A DNA stretch of 64,000 nt from Pseudarthrobacter psychrotolerans (GTDB lineage Bacteria > Actinomycetota > Actinomycetes > Actinomycetales > Micrococcaceae), in the NCBI RefSeq assembly GCF_009911795.1, contig NZ_CP047898.1, forward strand, positions 372,001-436,000, read 5' to 3'. The position numbers and the translations under genes were made by a program. A model generated the notes under the pieces. The model was not told where the DNA came from. It ran no database searches and worked only from the letters and a program-made list of their open reading frames with translations. Positions 9,614 to 24,816 of this stretch are shown here, piece by piece (within the stretch, counting starts at the first letter, position 1; the number at the start of each line of letters is the position of its first letter).

Positions 9614-9775
9614 AAAGGGTCTCCTCTCCGGGCGGGGATTTCCCGCAGCCGGTGTCTCTGACCATCCTAGGGATACCGCTACCGACGACGAAGCGACGGC
9701 CGGTAGCCGGCCGTCGCTTCGGGTCATACGGGGGAAGAATCATGCGGGGGAGCCGCGTGATTCGGAAGGTGCGTG

Positions 9776-13234
<3,459 letters not shown>

Positions 13235-13277
13235 TCCTCACGCCAGATCCACCAGCCACCCTGGAGATACTGCACAC

Positions 13278-14255
13278 ATGAACACCCAGACCCGTGAAAC
13301 GACGTCCATGAGTGATGCCCAAAGCAAGGCCGGCACGCTGATCGAGGCGCTGCCCTGGATCCAGCGGTTCGCCGGCTCCACCATGGTGATCAAATACGGC
13401 GGCAACGCCATGGTTAATGACGAACTCCGCCGTGCGTTCGCCGAAGACGTGGTGTTCCTGCACCATGTGGGCATCCACCCCGTGGTGGTCCACGGCGGGG
13501 GTCCGCAGATCAACTCCATGCTGGCGCGGCTGGGTATCGAGTCCGAGTTCAAGGGCGGCCTCCGCGTCACCACGCCCGAAGCCATGGACGTAGTCCGGAT
13601 GGTCCTCACCGGCCAGGTGGGCCGCGAACTGGTGGGCCTGATCAACTCCCACGGACCCTATGCTGTGGGAATGTCCGGCGAAGACGGCGGCCTGCTCCGT
13701 GCCGTCCGGACCGGCACCGTCATTGACGGCGAGGAAGTGGATCTGGGGCTGGTGGGCGAAGTGGTCGGCGTGAACCCGGAGGGCATCCTGGACATCCTGG
13801 CAGCCGGCCGCATCCCGGTTATCTCCACCGTGGCCCCGGAAATCGAGGCCGGCGGCGTCGAAACGGCAGCCGGAGAGGTCCAGACCACGGGCCAGGTCCT
13901 GAACGTCAACGCGGATACTGCCGCGGCTGCTTTGGCCGAAGCGTTGGGGGCCTCCAAGCTGGTGATCCTCACCGACGTCGAAGGACTGTACGCCAACTGG
14001 CCGGACCGGTCCTCCCTCATCTCCTCCCTGACGGCCTCGGAGCTGCGCCAGCTCCTGCCGTCGTTGGAATCAGGCATGATCCCCAAGATGGAGGCGTGCC
14101 TCAAAGCCGTTGACGGGGGAGTGGAACGCGCGCACATCGTGGACGGCCGCCTGCCGCACTCCATGCTCCTGGAAACATTCACGACGGCGGGCATCGGCAC
14201 GCAGGTCGTCCCCGACGAAGACGCAGACAGCGAAGAACAGGGAGCCACCCCATGA
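13278..14255 (+). CDS. argB: Acetylglutamate kinase
   Basis: Phosphorylates N-acetylglutamate; usually the step inhibited by arginine. Amino acid kinase fold: lysine motif VIKYGGNAM, glycine-rich [14 protein letters not shown], and the nucleotide-binding end [10 protein letters not shown] with [14 protein letters not shown]. 325 aa from the ATG at 13278, with GGAG about 11 nt upstream; an in-frame ATG at 13308 (MSDAQSK) is an alternative. The 43-bp gap after argJ is the widest in the argCJBDF part. It overlaps argD by 4 bp (ATGA). Confidence 0.96.
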   Translation: MNTQTRETTSMSDAQSKAGTLIEALPWIQRFAGSTMVIKYGGNAMVNDELRRAFAEDVVFLHHVGIHPVVVHGGGPQINSMLARLGIESEFKGGLRVTTPEAMDVVRMVLTGQVGRELVGLINSHGPYAVGMSGEDGGLLRAVRTGTVIDGEEVDLGLVGEVVGVNPEGILDILAAGRIPVISTVAPEIEAGGVETAAGEVQTTGQVLNVNADTAAAALAEALGASKLVILTDVEGLYANWPDRSSLISSLTASELRQLLPSLESGMIPKMEACLKAVDGGVERAHIVDGRLPHSMLLETFTTAGIGTQVVPDEDADSEEQGATP

Positions 14256-15547
14256 ACGCGGTAAAAACAGGAAGCCACGCGGCCAGCACACTCGAGAAGA
14301 CTCCGGTGGGAGACCTGGTTGACGGTAAAGGCCACAGCAGTGGGGCTGAGTGGCTCACGCGCTACTCCACGTCCCTGATGGGCGTTTTTGGTACCCCGCA
14401 GCGGGTCCTGGTCCGCGGTGCCGGCTGCCTGGTCTGGGACGCCGACGGCAAGGAATACCTGGACCTGCTCGGCGGTATTGCCGTCAATGCCCTGGGCCAC
14501 GCCCACCCGTTTGTCACGTCCGTGATTTCGAGCCAACTGGCCACACTGGGCCATGTCTCCAACTTCTTCACCAGCCCCACCCAGATCGCACTGGCCGAAA
14601 AGCTGCTGGCGCTGACGCACGCCCCGCCGGGCTCCAAAGTATTCTTCGCCAACTCGGGAACCGAAGCTGTCGAGGCCGCCTTCAAGCTGGCCCGGCGCAA
14701 CGGAGCCAGCCCGGACGGCACCACGGGCAAGCGCACCAAGATCATCGCCCTGGAAGGTGCCTTCCACGGGCGCACCATGGGTGCCCTGGCCCTGACCGCC
14801 AAGGAAGCCTACCGCGCACCGTTCGAGCCATTGCCCGGCGGCGTGGTCCACATCCCGTTCGGCGACGTCGCAGCCCTGGAAGCAGCCATCGACGAGACCG
14901 TGGCCGCCGTCTTCCTGGAGCCCATCCAGGGCGAAGCCGGAGTGCGGCCACTGCCTCCTGGCTACCTGAAAGCAGCCCGCGAAGCGACCACAAAGGCCGG
15001 CGCCCTGCTGATCCTGGACGAGGTCCAGACCGGAATCGGCCGGACCGGCAAATGGCTCGCGACGGAGGACGCCGGGATCGTTCCGGACGCCATCACCCTG
15101 GCAAAGGGCCTCGGCGGCGGTTTCCCCATCGGCGCGCTCCTGACGTTCGGTGAGCAGACGTCGTCGCTCCTGGCCGCGGGCCAGCACGGGACCACCTTCG
15201 GCGGCAACCCGGTGGCGACGGCGGCCGCGCTGGCCACGCTGCACGCGATCGAAAGCCAGCGGGTACTGGAAAATGTTGCTGTCGTGGGGGACTACCTCCG
15301 CACCGGTCTCGCCGCCGTCGACGGCGTCACCGAAGTCCGCGGCGAAGGCCTGCTCATCGGCTTCGACCTGGACGCCGAGGTGGCCCCCGCCGTGGTGACC
15401 GCAGGCCTTGACGCCGGCTTCATCGTCAACAGCCCCGGGCCCCGCACCATCCGGCTTGCCCCGCCGCTGGTCCTCACCAAGGACCAGACAGGAACCTTCC
15501 TCGCCGCCCTCCCGGCAATCCTCCGGACAGCTAAGGACGCGCAGTGA
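14252..15547 (+). CDS. argD: Acetylornithine aminotransferase
   Basis: PLP-dependent class III aminotransferase that converts N-acetylglutamate semialdehyde to acetyl-ornithine; the family often also acts on succinyl-diaminopimelate in lysine synthesis. Motifs: [32 protein letters not shown], the PLP-lysine segment [13 protein letters not shown], and [16 protein letters not shown]. 431 aa with about 30 extra residues before the usual start of the family. Start ATG at 14252 overlaps the argB stop; the stop overlaps argF (GTGA), which suggests translational coupling. Confidence 0.96.
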   Translation: MNAVKTGSHAASTLEKTPVGDLVDGKGHSSGAEWLTRYSTSLMGVFGTPQRVLVRGAGCLVWDADGKEYLDLLGGIAVNALGHAHPFVTSVISSQLATLGHVSNFFTSPTQIALAEKLLALTHAPPGSKVFFANSGTEAVEAAFKLARRNGASPDGTTGKRTKIIALEGAFHGRTMGALALTAKEAYRAPFEPLPGGVVHIPFGDVAALEAAIDETVAAVFLEPIQGEAGVRPLPPGYLKAAREATTKAGALLILDEVQTGIGRTGKWLATEDAGIVPDAITLAKGLGGGFPIGALLTFGEQTSSLLAAGQHGTTFGGNPVATAAALATLHAIESQRVLENVAVVGDYLRTGLAAVDGVTEVRGEGLLIGFDLDAEVAPAVVTAGLDAGFIVNSPGPRTIRLAPPLVLTKDQTGTFLAALPAILRTAKDAQ

Positions 15548-16542
15548 CCCCTGTAGCCAGCACCACCCGCCACTTCCTGAAGGACACGGACCTCAGCCCC
15601 GCCGAGCAGGCCGAGGTCCTGGAGCTGGCCGTCCGCATGAAGGCTGCGCCGTACAGCGTGCAGCCCTTCGCCGCGGAGGGCAACGGCCGCAAAACTGTGG
15701 CCGTCATCTTCGACAAGACCTCCACCCGTACCCGCGTTTCGTTCGCCACAGGCATCGCGGACATGGGCGGCAACGCCCTGATCATCAACCCCGGCGAGGC
15801 CCAGATCGGCCATAAGGAGTCTGTCGAGGACACCGCCAAGGTCCTGGAGCGTATGGTCTCCACCATTGTGTGGCGCACCGGCGCGCACTCGGGCCTGGTG
15901 GCCATGGCGGAGAACTCCAAGGTGCCCGTTATTAACGCCCTGTGCGACGACTACCACCCGTGCCAGCTCCTCGCGGACCTGCTTGCGGTCAAGGAACACA
16001 AGGGCGAGCTCAAGGGCCTCACCATGAGCTACCTCGGCGACGCCGCCAACAACATGGCCAACTCCTACCTGCTGGCCGGCGTCACCGCCGGGATGCACGT
16101 CCGCATCGCCGGGCCGGACGGCTACCTCCCGGCAGCGGAGATCGTTGCCGCGGCCGAGGAACGCGCTGCCCAGACCGGCGGGTCCGTCCTGATCACCACC
16201 GACGCTGCCGTGGCCCTCAAGGGCGCCGACGTGGTGGCCACGGACACCTGGGTCTCCATGGGCCAGGAAGCCGAAAAGGAAGCCCGGCTGCAGCTGTTCC
16301 GGGAGTACTCCGTCGATGAGGCGGCCATGGCACACGCGGCGGACGACGCCGTCGTGCTTCACTGCCTGCCCGCCTACCGCGGCTACGAGATTTCTGCCGG
16401 CGTCATCGACGGCCCGCAGTCCATTGTGTGGGACGAAGCCGAGAACCGGCTGCACGCGCAGAAGGCCCTGATGGCCTGGCTCATGCACCGCTCCGGACTC
16501 GCCGTCGTCGACGGACTGTCACCGGTGGAGGTCGGGAATTAG
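15544..16542 (+). CDS. argF: Ornithine carbamoyltransferase, anabolic
   Basis: Makes citrulline from ornithine and carbamoyl phosphate. Carbamoyl-phosphate loop FDKTSTRTRVSFA (residues about 57-69), WRTGAHSG, the ornithine region DDYHPCQ, and the catalytic HCLPAYRG near residue 276. 332 aa, normal. GTG start at 15544 overlaps argD by 4 bp. There are no deiminase-pathway genes nearby, so an anabolic role is expected. Confidence 0.97.
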   Translation: MTPVASTTRHFLKDTDLSPAEQAEVLELAVRMKAAPYSVQPFAAEGNGRKTVAVIFDKTSTRTRVSFATGIADMGGNALIINPGEAQIGHKESVEDTAKVLERMVSTIVWRTGAHSGLVAMAENSKVPVINALCDDYHPCQLLADLLAVKEHKGELKGLTMSYLGDAANNMANSYLLAGVTAGMHVRIAGPDGYLPAAEIVAAAEERAAQTGGSVLITTDAAVALKGADVVATDTWVSMGQEAEKEARLQLFREYSVDEAAMAHAADDAVVLHCLPAYRGYEISAGVIDGPQSIVWDEAENRLHAQKALMAWLMHRSGLAVVDGLSPVEVGN

Positions 16543-17078
16543 TGTCCGTCCCGCCGGCATCGCCGGGCTCCAGCCCGGCCACCAAAACAGCCCGTCAGGC
16601 GCGCATCACCGCGATCCTGACGGGTGAATCGGTGCGCTCCCAGGCGGAGCTCGCCGCTTTGCTGGCGGACGACGGCGTCCAGGTCACCCAGGCCACGCTG
16701 TCCCGGGACCTCGTGGAACTCGGCGCGGTCCGGGTCCGCGGCAAGGAAGGCGTGCTGGTCTACGCCGTCCCCGGCGAGGGCGGCGAACGTGCGGCCAAGA
16801 CCGGCGTCAGCCAGGAGATCCTGGATGCCCGGCTTGCCCGGCTGTGCAGCGAGCTCCTGGTCACGGCGGAAGCCTCGGCCAACATCGCGGTGCTCCGGAC
16901 CCCGCCCGGTGCGGCCAACTTCCTGGCACTGGCCATCGACCACTCGGTGATGCCCTCCATCCTGGGGACCATTGCCGGTGACGACACCGTGCTGCTGGTC
17001 TCCCGCGATCCGCAGGGCGGGCAGGACCTCGCAGTCCGGTTCCTGCAGCTCGCCGAGGAAGCCGGCGGCAGCCAGTAA
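16542..17078 (+). CDS. argR: Arginine repressor
   Basis: Hexameric, arginine-activated repressor of arg genes. N-terminal winged helix with SQAELAALLADDGVQVTQATLSRDL, and C-terminal arginine-binding and trimerisation domain with TPPGAANFLALAID and ILGTIAGDDTVLLV. 178 aa from the GTG at 16542, whose first G is the last base of the argF stop; GGAGG lies 10 nt upstream. Its place between argF and argG is the usual actinobacterial order. Likely targets are the argC upstream region and perhaps the 107-bp gap before argG. Confidence 0.95.
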   Translation: MSVPPASPGSSPATKTARQARITAILTGESVRSQAELAALLADDGVQVTQATLSRDLVELGAVRVRGKEGVLVYAVPGEGGERAAKTGVSQEILDARLARLCSELLVTAEASANIAVLRTPPGAANFLALAIDHSVMPSILGTIAGDDTVLLVSRDPQGGQDLAVRFLQLAEEAGGSQ

Positions 17079-17185
17079 GCCCACGCCGCCAGAACACCCT
17101 CCCGGTGTGACAGGCTTTCCCCAGAACGTTTTTCCCTGAAGAATTTCCCCCGACAATATCTACAACCCCAATTAGGAGCATTTTC

Positions 17186-19844
<2,659 letters not shown>

Positions 19845-19850
19845 CCGCAG

Positions 19851-19953
19851 AACGCTCTCTCACTTGATGCGTCATTTTGGCCAACGCTCTCTCACTTTCC
19901 TCAAGAAAGTGAGAGAGCGTTGCCGTATTTCCTGCGAAAAGTGAGAGTGCGTT
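19851..19953. repeat. AACGCTCTCTCACTT repeat cluster with perfect hairpin; probable terminator
   Basis: Three copies of one motif lie between argH and the PdxH-like gene. A direct copy is at 19851-19865. A perfect inverted pair AACGCTCTCTCACTTTC (19883-19899) and its complement (19905-19921) form a 17-bp stem with a 5-nt loop. A degenerate inverted copy AAAAGTGAGAGTGCGTT is at 19937-19953. The hairpin can terminate transcription from either side. A related but decayed set (CTCTCTCACTT, GAAACGCTC, AGAGAGCG) occurs near 34575-34645, which suggests a dispersed family. Confidence 0.75.
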
Positions 19954-19980
19954 GTGCGTTGACCGCCGAGGACTCCCCGC

Positions 19981-19992
19981 TACCATTGCGCC
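19981..19992 (+). promoter_or_regulatory. -10 element of the PdxH-like gene, leaderless arrangement
   Basis: TACCAT at 19981-19986 lies 6 nt before the ATG at 19993; no ribosome binding site is present in between. Confidence 0.45.
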
Positions 19993-20529
19993 ATGAGCGA
20001 CACCTTCCGCAGCAACCTGCGTGCCCTGCCGGACTTCCCCGAAAACCTGCCGGACTTCGACCCCGCCATTGCCCCCACGAATCCGGTGGCCCTGTTCAAG
20101 CTGTGGCTGGATGAGGCCCTCACTGCCGGCGTGCTGCAGCCGCATGCCTGCAGCCTGGCCACGGCGGACGGAAATGGCCAGCCCTCTGCGAGGATGCTGA
20201 TCCTGAAGAACATCGACGACGACGGCTGGCAGTTCGCCACGTCCCGCACGTCCCGGAAGGGCAGGGAGCTGTCCGCCAACCCGAGCGCGGCCCTGAACTT
20301 TTACTGGCCGCAGCAGGGCCGGCAGGTCCGGGTCGCCGGCCCGGTGGTTGAGCTGTCCGCCGAAGCGTCGGCGGACGACTGGCAGGCGCGCCCGGCAGCC
20401 GATGGCAGCGACAATCCGGACTGGCAGCTCTACGCGGTCAGGCCGACGGAACTGGAGTTCTGGCAGGCCCGCCACGACCGCCGGCACATTCGGCACCGCT
20501 ACGGACCGGACGGTATCCCGCTCAGCTAG
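19993..20529 (+). CDS. Pyridoxamine 5'-phosphate oxidase family protein (PdxH-like, short)
   Basis: FMN-dependent split-barrel oxidase. PdxH features: FKLWLDEALTAGV, SARMLILKNIDDDGWQFATS, and the C-terminal PTELEFWQARHDRRHIRHRY, which resembles the EIEFWQ...R.H.R..Y end of true PdxH. At 178 aa it is about 30 residues shorter than typical PdxH (210-220), with a shortened region between the FMN-binding core and the C-terminus and a brief N-terminus. It may oxidise PMP/PNP to PLP or a related substrate. Its stop overlaps the expected -10 of the next gene. Confidence 0.82.
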   Translation: MSDTFRSNLRALPDFPENLPDFDPAIAPTNPVALFKLWLDEALTAGVLQPHACSLATADGNGQPSARMLILKNIDDDGWQFATSRTSRKGRELSANPSAALNFYWPQQGRQVRVAGPVVELSAEASADDWQARPAADGSDNPDWQLYAVRPTELEFWQARHDRRHIRHRYGPDGIPLS

Positions 20530-20539
20530 GATGGGCGCC
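20527..20539 (+). promoter_or_regulatory. -10 element overlapping the preceding stop codon, leaderless arrangement
   Basis: TAGGAT at 20527-20532 includes the TAG stop of the PdxH-like gene and ends 7 nt before the ATG at 20540. An AGGA could also act as a weak ribosome binding site, so translation from read-through mRNA is possible too. Confidence 0.4.
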
Positions 20540-21280
20540 ATGACAGCTCCCGCACCTGCTGACCTTCTCGCCGAACTGCACAAGGCCGCCGACGCCGTGG
20601 CCTCCACCGCCGCGAAATTCACCGATGACGACGTCAAGGCACCGTCTGGACTCCCCGGCTGGACCCGCGGGCACGTCCTGGCGCATCTCGCCGGCATCTC
20701 CAACGCCATGGCACGGCAACTGGAATATGCCGCCCGCGGTGCCACTGTCGAGCTGTACGACGGAGGCCAGGACGGACGCACTAAGGCCATCGAGATGGCC
20801 GCAGGCCACACCGCGGATGCCCACCGGGCCGACGTACAGGCAGCCCTGGACCGGGCACTCGCGGCCTTTGATGCACTGGGAGCCGACTCCGCCTGGCAGA
20901 CACCCATTGCCTACCGTGGCGGAGTGGTCTTCGACGGCGGCCTCGCGCTATGGCGGGAACTGGTGATCCACACGGCGGACCTGGACGCTGGCCTCGGCCC
21001 CGAGACGTGGAGCCGGAAATTCTGTGAGCACCTCTTCGATTTCCTGGCGGCCCGCGTGCCGCCGGGGGAGAAGCTGGTGCTGCAGCCGCTGGGGCTGCCG
21101 CCCGTGACCCTTGGCGGGGGCGGCCGCTCCATAGTCATCAGCGGCATGATCACCGACATCGCGGCATGGCTGGCCGGCCGCGAACCGTCGCTTGGCAGCC
21201 TGCGGGCAACGGCCGCCGCGGACGGCGTGGACTTGCCGGACCTGCTGCCCTGGCCAGCCGGGACACCCGCAGCGCGGTAG
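20540..21280 (+). CDS. Maleylpyruvate isomerase family mycothiol-dependent enzyme (DinB-like fold)
   Basis: 246 aa. Resembles actinobacterial mycothiol-dependent maleylpyruvate isomerase-type proteins: an N-terminal four-helix DinB-like bundle with SGLPGWTRGHVLAHLAGISN (typical LPGWTRGHVLAHLARNAD; H near residue 46 in the metal-binding position) and REL VIHTADLD as the second metal region, followed by a small C-terminal domain. The exact substrate is unknown; members act as mycothiol S-transferases or detoxification enzymes. Start chosen at the ATG at 20540; an in-frame ATG at 20531 is nine bases earlier. Confidence 0.8.
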   Translation: MTAPAPADLLAELHKAADAVASTAAKFTDDDVKAPSGLPGWTRGHVLAHLAGISNAMARQLEYAARGATVELYDGGQDGRTKAIEMAAGHTADAHRADVQAALDRALAAFDALGADSAWQTPIAYRGGVVFDGGLALWRELVIHTADLDAGLGPETWSRKFCEHLFDFLAARVPPGEKLVLQPLGLPPVTLGGGGRSIVISGMITDIAAWLAGREPSLGSLRATAAADGVDLPDLLPWPAGTPAAR

Positions 21281-21283
21281 CCC

Positions 21284-21805
21284 CTATCCGGCTTCGCGGG
21301 CCAGCAGGCTTTCCGTTGCCTCACGGGCCAGCAGGCTCTCCTTGACGGCCAGGCCCCAACGGAAACCGCCTAGGGAACCGTCGGAGCGGATGACGCGGTG
21401 GCACGGCACAAACAAGGCCGCCGCGTTGAAGGCGCAGGCGCTGGCCGCGGCCCGGACCGCTTTCGGATTTCCGGAAAGTTCGGCGTACTCGGTGTACGTC
21501 ACCGGCGAGCCGGGACGAACGGTCCTCAGCACATCCCAGGCGTGTGACCGGAACGGCCCCGACTTCTGCCGCACCGGAACGGCCAAGGCCGGTGCCGGAT
21601 CGCCGGCATAGAAGGCTTCCACGGCCCGGGAGATGCTGCCCAGATCCGTCACCGCCTCAACGTCGCCCGGACGCAGATCGGGGTGGATCTGGCCCGTCAG
21701 CTCATCCTGCCCGGCGGTCCAGCCCGAGGCGAGGACCACGCCGTCCTGGGCAAGGATGGTGAACGGACCGTCAGGCGTGGACATCACTAACAGCTGGGCT
21801 TTCAT
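21284..21805 (-). CDS. ogt: Methylated-DNA--[protein]-cysteine S-methyltransferase
   Basis: Suicide repair of O6-methylguanine: the methyl group moves to the cysteine in [11 protein letters not shown] near residue 133. Other features: [21 protein letters not shown] (helix-turn-helix that binds the minor groove) and [14 protein letters not shown] at the end. 173 aa from the ATG at 21805. The C-terminus holds a short tandem duplication (ESLLAREA repeated as ESLLAREAG). It overlaps the ada-alkA stop by 4 bp (ATGA), so the two are translationally coupled. Confidence 0.95.
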   Translation of the reverse strand: MKAQLLVMSTPDGPFTILAQDGVVLASGWTAGQDELTGQIHPDLRPGDVEAVTDLGSISRAVEAFYAGDPAPALAVPVRQKSGPFRSHAWDVLRTVRPGSPVTYTEYAELSGNPKAVRAAASACAFNAAALFVPCHRVIRSDGSLGGFRWGLAVKESLLAREATESLLAREAG

Positions 21806-23328
21806 AGCATCGCTTTCTCTGGAACGGTTTGTACACGTTGGGGGGATTTGGGCGCGGCGGCGGCGCGCCACAGGTGCATGGTGGCATAGGACCGCCATGG
21901 GCTGACCTCGCGGAAGTCCGGGCTGGCCGCCACCGCGGGCGAGTCATCACCGCCGACGTCTTGGCCCGTGAGGGCCGGGGAGAGGGCCCGGATGCCGTTG
22001 CGCACCGCGGCGTCATTGGCCAGGAACACGTCCGGGGCGCCGAGCACACGCATTGCCACATAGCCGACGGTCCACGGTCCCACGCCGGGAAGGGGAAGCA
22101 GCTTGGAGCCGAGTCCCGGCAGATCGTCCCCGTAGCCAAAATCCAGTTCGCCGCCAGCGAGGGCCGAGGCGGCTGAACGGATGGCGTCAATCCGGCGTTG
22201 CGGCCCGCGCAGCAGCGAGTAGCCAGCTTCGGCTATTTCGGCCGAGGTGGGAAACAGCCGGTCGAGTCCCTCTCCGGGAACCAGGCTGGGACTGCCTGCG
22301 GCGGCCAGCTGAGTCAGTGCGGTCCGGGCCGCGGCCACCGTGATTTGCTGCCCGATCATCGCCCGGATGAGCAGCTCCTGCGGATCCACAGCCCCGGGCA
22401 TCCTGATCCCCGGCGCACTGGCAACCGAGGCGGCCAGGCGGGGCTCCTGCGACAGGGCACTGTCGATGGCCACCGGATCGGCGTCAAGATCGAAGAGCCG
22501 GCGTACCCTGCTCAGCAGGGCGGGCAGGTCCCGCAGGTCCACCGCGCCGATGGTGAGGGTCAGCGGCCGTCCGGGCGCGCCGCCGTCGTACGTCACGCTG
22601 AAGCGGGCACCACCATGCGGAAGCTGCAAGGTACGGGCGTACGACGTCGGCGTCCCCGCCTCGATCCCGGGGATCGCCCTGACAGCGAGGAAGGAAAAGA
22701 TGCCGGGATCGAACGGTTCGCGGTATGGCAGGCTCAGCGTCAGGGACGTCGCGGCGGCGGGGGAGCGGTGGTGCTTTGCGGTCGCGCGCAGGGCAGTGGG
22801 CGTCATGGCGAACACCTCCACCATGGTGTCGTTGAACTGGCGGACACTGCTGAAGCCGGACGCGAACGCGATGTCCGCCAGCTTCATCGCCGTGGACACC
22901 AACAGGGTGCGGGCGGTCTGGGCACGGCTGGCCCGGGCCAGGGAGAGCGGGCCGGCGCCGAGCTCGTGGCTGAGGATCCGGTTGAGCTGGCGGGAGGAAT
23001 ATCCCAGCCGGGCGGCGAGGCCCTCCACCCCGTCCCGGTTGATCACGCCGTCGTTGATCAGGCGCATCGCGCGGCCCGCCAGGTCCTGCCGGATGTTCCA
23101 CGCCGGAGTCCCGGGCACCGCTTCGGGGAGGCAGCGCTTGCACGCCCGGTAGCCGGCGTCGTGCGCTGCGGCAGAGGTTTCGTAGAAGGTGACGTTGACC
23201 GCTTTCGGGGTCCGGGCGGGGCAGGACGGCCGGCAGTAGATGCCGGTGGTCCGGACAGCGGTGTAGAACTGCCCGTCGAAACGGGTGTCCCGCGCGTCAA
23301 TCGCGCGATAGCGCTGCCAGAAGTCCAT
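21802..23328 (-). CDS. Ada-AlkA fusion: DNA-3-methyladenine glycosylase 2 with Ada metal-binding and AraC-type HTH domains
   Basis: Three-domain alkylation-damage protein. (1) Ada N-terminal zinc domain: YCRPSCPAR and YRACKRCLP give the four-cysteine site, whose first cysteine takes methyl from phosphotriesters in Ada. (2) AraC-type helix-turn-helix, about residues 75-160: [20 protein letters not shown]. (3) AlkA-type HhH-GPD glycosylase: [41 protein letters not shown], and catalytic aspartate in [11 protein letters not shown] region. Start taken as the ATG at 23328 (MDFWQRYRA, the conserved start of the family); ATG 23337 and TTG 23349 are alternatives. It can act as methyl sensor, activator and glycosylase in one chain, with ogt coupled downstream and mpg divergent. 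Confidence 0.92.
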   Translation of the reverse strand: MDFWQRYRAIDARDTRFDGQFYTAVRTTGIYCRPSCPARTPKAVNVTFYETSAAAHDAGYRACKRCLPEAVPGTPAWNIRQDLAGRAMRLINDGVINRDGVEGLAARLGYSSRQLNRILSHELGAGPLSLARASRAQTARTLLVSTAMKLADIAFASGFSSVRQFNDTMVEVFAMTPTALRATAKHHRSPAAATSLTLSLPYREPFDPGIFSFLAVRAIPGIEAGTPTSYARTLQLPHGGARFSVTYDGGAPGRPLTLTIGAVDLRDLPALLSRVRRLFDLDADPVAIDSALSQEPRLAASVASAPGIRMPGAVDPQELLIRAMIGQQITVAAARTALTQLAAAGSPSLVPGEGLDRLFPTSAEIAEAGYSLLRGPQRRIDAIRSAASALAGGELDFGYGDDLPGLGSKLLPLPGVGPWTVGYVAMRVLGAPDVFLANDAAVRNGIRALSPALTGQDVGGDDSPAVAASPDFREVSPWRSYATMHLWRAAAAPKSPQRVQTVPEKAML

Positions 23329-23394
23329 GCCCTCCATCCTGCCAGCCAACGACCGGGACTGCTAGCGGAAATCGGACACGGCCGTGGCGTTCGG

Positions 23395-23406
23395 TAGAGT
23401 CGGACC
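23395..23406 (+). promoter_or_regulatory. -10 element of mpg, leaderless arrangement
   Basis: TAGAGT at 23395-23400 lies 6 nt before the mpg ATG at 23407 with no ribosome binding site. The 78-bp gap is shared with the divergent ada-alkA gene, whose AraC-type domain could act here. Confidence 0.45.
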
Positions 23407-24057
23407 ATGACCGTCAGCAGCAGCCCCATGGCTCCGGAGCAACTCCGCGAGCTGCTGTCGGGCGACGCCCGGAGGGTCGCTCCGCAACTGCTGGGATCCT
23501 TACTGACCCACCACAGCCACGAGGGAACCGTGGCTGTGCGGATCACCGAAGTGGAGGCGTACATGGGTCCTGGCGACTCGTCGCATCCGGATCCCGGCTC
23601 CCACACGTTCCGTGGCCCCACGGCGCGCAACGCCCCTATGTTCGGCCCGGCAGGCCACCTCTACGTCTATTTCACGTATGGCATGCACTACTGCGCCAAC
23701 ATCGTGTGCGGCCCGGCGGGCACCGCGTCAGCCGTCCTGCTGCGGGCGGGCGAGATAGTGGAGGGGCAACACCTCGCGCTGGTGCGGCGGCCGACGTCGA
23801 AATCGGCCCTCGACCTGGCGAGCGGCCCGGCCCGGCTGGCCACCACCCTGGCCCTGACCACTGCCGACAGCGGCCGGGATGCGCTCGCTGACCCCTTCGA
23901 GCTGCGACTGCCTTCGCTATCGGCTCCCGTGTTCAGTTCCGGACCGAGGGTGGGCGTCTCCGGCGACGGCGGCTCCGCAGAGTATCCGTGGCGCTTCTGG
24001 CTGCCAGGCGATCCCACTGTGTCCCGCTATAAGGCGGCGAAGGTGCGCCCGGCATAG
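23407..24057 (+). CDS. mpg: DNA-3-methyladenine glycosylase (AAG/MPG family)
   Basis: Excises 3-methyladenine and other damaged purines. Features: LLGSLLTH, the catalytic glutamate in ITEVEAYMGPGD near residue 48, SHTFRGPTARNAPMFGPAG, and VYFTYGMHYCANIV, all typical of the family; YPWRFWLPGDPTVSRYK at the end. 216 aa. Its 3' end overlaps the convergent GNAT gene by 31 bp. The order mpg then tyrS is that of other actinobacteria, with the GNAT and helD genes inserted between. Confidence 0.95.
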   Translation: MTVSSSPMAPEQLRELLSGDARRVAPQLLGSLLTHHSHEGTVAVRITEVEAYMGPGDSSHPDPGSHTFRGPTARNAPMFGPAGHLYVYFTYGMHYCANIVCGPAGTASAVLLRAGEIVEGQHLALVRRPTSKSALDLASGPARLATTLALTTADSGRDALADPFELRLPSLSAPVFSSGPRVGVSGDGGSAEYPWRFWLPGDPTVSRYKAAKVRPA

Positions 24058-24662
24058 TCCGTCCTGCCCGGGTGGTCTCCCGCCAGTGCGAACGGCGCCA
24101 ACCGGTGCTGGAGTCGCTGCTGCACCGCGGGCCATTCCTGCCCCAGGATCGAGAACACTGCGGAATCCGCGCGTGTGCCGTCAGGCGCCATGCGGTGGCT
24201 GCGCAGCACTCCCTCAAAGGTTGCCCCCAGCCGTTCGATTGCTGCCACGCTGCGCAAATTACGCGCATCGCAGCGGAACGCAACCCGCTGCACTTGAAGG
24301 ACTTCGAACGCAAAGGCAAGCAGGGCGTGCTTGCTGGCGGGATTTACGTGCGTGCCCCAGAACTGCCGTCCAAAGAAGGTGCCGCCCACTTCCACGCGTT
24401 GCTGTGCGGCCGCGAAAGCATTCAGGGCGGTGGTGCCCAGGAGGGCGCCGGTCCGCTGGTCGGTCACGGCAAAGGCGAGGCTGGCCGGGTCCTCAATCCT
24501 GGCCGCAAAAAGTCCTGAAAGTTCCTGCGCCGTGGCCGGCAGAGGCGCCGCCATCCCTGCCCACATCGTGGCGTCCACGAAGTCAAACGGCCCTTCGGCA
24601 TGGTGCGGTGCCAACGGGAGAAGGGAAAGCCCGTATCCGGTCAGGACGCTCTCGTGGTGCAT
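24027..24662 (-). CDS. GNAT family N-acetyltransferase (RimJ/RimL-like)
   Basis: 211 aa acetyl-CoA-dependent acetyltransferase. Pattern: LSLLPLAPHHAEGPFDFV at the start, then LAFAVTDQRTGALLGTTAL, the acetyl-CoA-binding region ending in WGTHVNPASKHALLAFAFE, and VAFRCDARNLRSVAAIERLGATFEGVLR, typical of the RimJ/RimL branch that acts on protein N-termini or small molecules. Substrate unknown. Convergent with mpg (31-bp 3' overlap) and divergent from helD. Confidence 0.85.
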   Translation of the reverse strand: MHHESVLTGYGLSLLPLAPHHAEGPFDFVDATMWAGMAAPLPATAQELSGLFAARIEDPASLAFAVTDQRTGALLGTTALNAFAAAQQRVEVGGTFFGRQFWGTHVNPASKHALLAFAFEVLQVQRVAFRCDARNLRSVAAIERLGATFEGVLRSHRMAPDGTRADSAVFSILGQEWPAVQQRLQHRLAPFALAGDHPGRTDYAGRTFAAL

Positions 24663-24776
24663 TGCAGCATTGAATCACTCACGGGGCGGCGCAGCTACGG
24701 ATGTGTGCGGCCTGAAGGTGAACATTGGGTGACTTCCGGGACAGGGGACCGGCGGGCGCGTTAACCGAAATGGTTG

Positions 24777-24816
24777 TAGAATGGACGGTCTGTCTTTTGC
24801 GATAGGGGAACGTTTA
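24777..24816 (+). promoter_or_regulatory. -10 and ribosome binding site of helD
   Basis: TAGAAT at 24777-24782 is a good -10 element. GGGGAA at 24805-24810 lies 6 nt before the ATG at 24817, which favours that start over the ATG at 24781. Confidence 0.5.

Noticed and set aside
13658..15244. 528-codon minus-strand frame over argB and argD
   Set aside because: Antisense shadow of two conserved genes; codon pattern and composition are typical of high-GC spurious frames.
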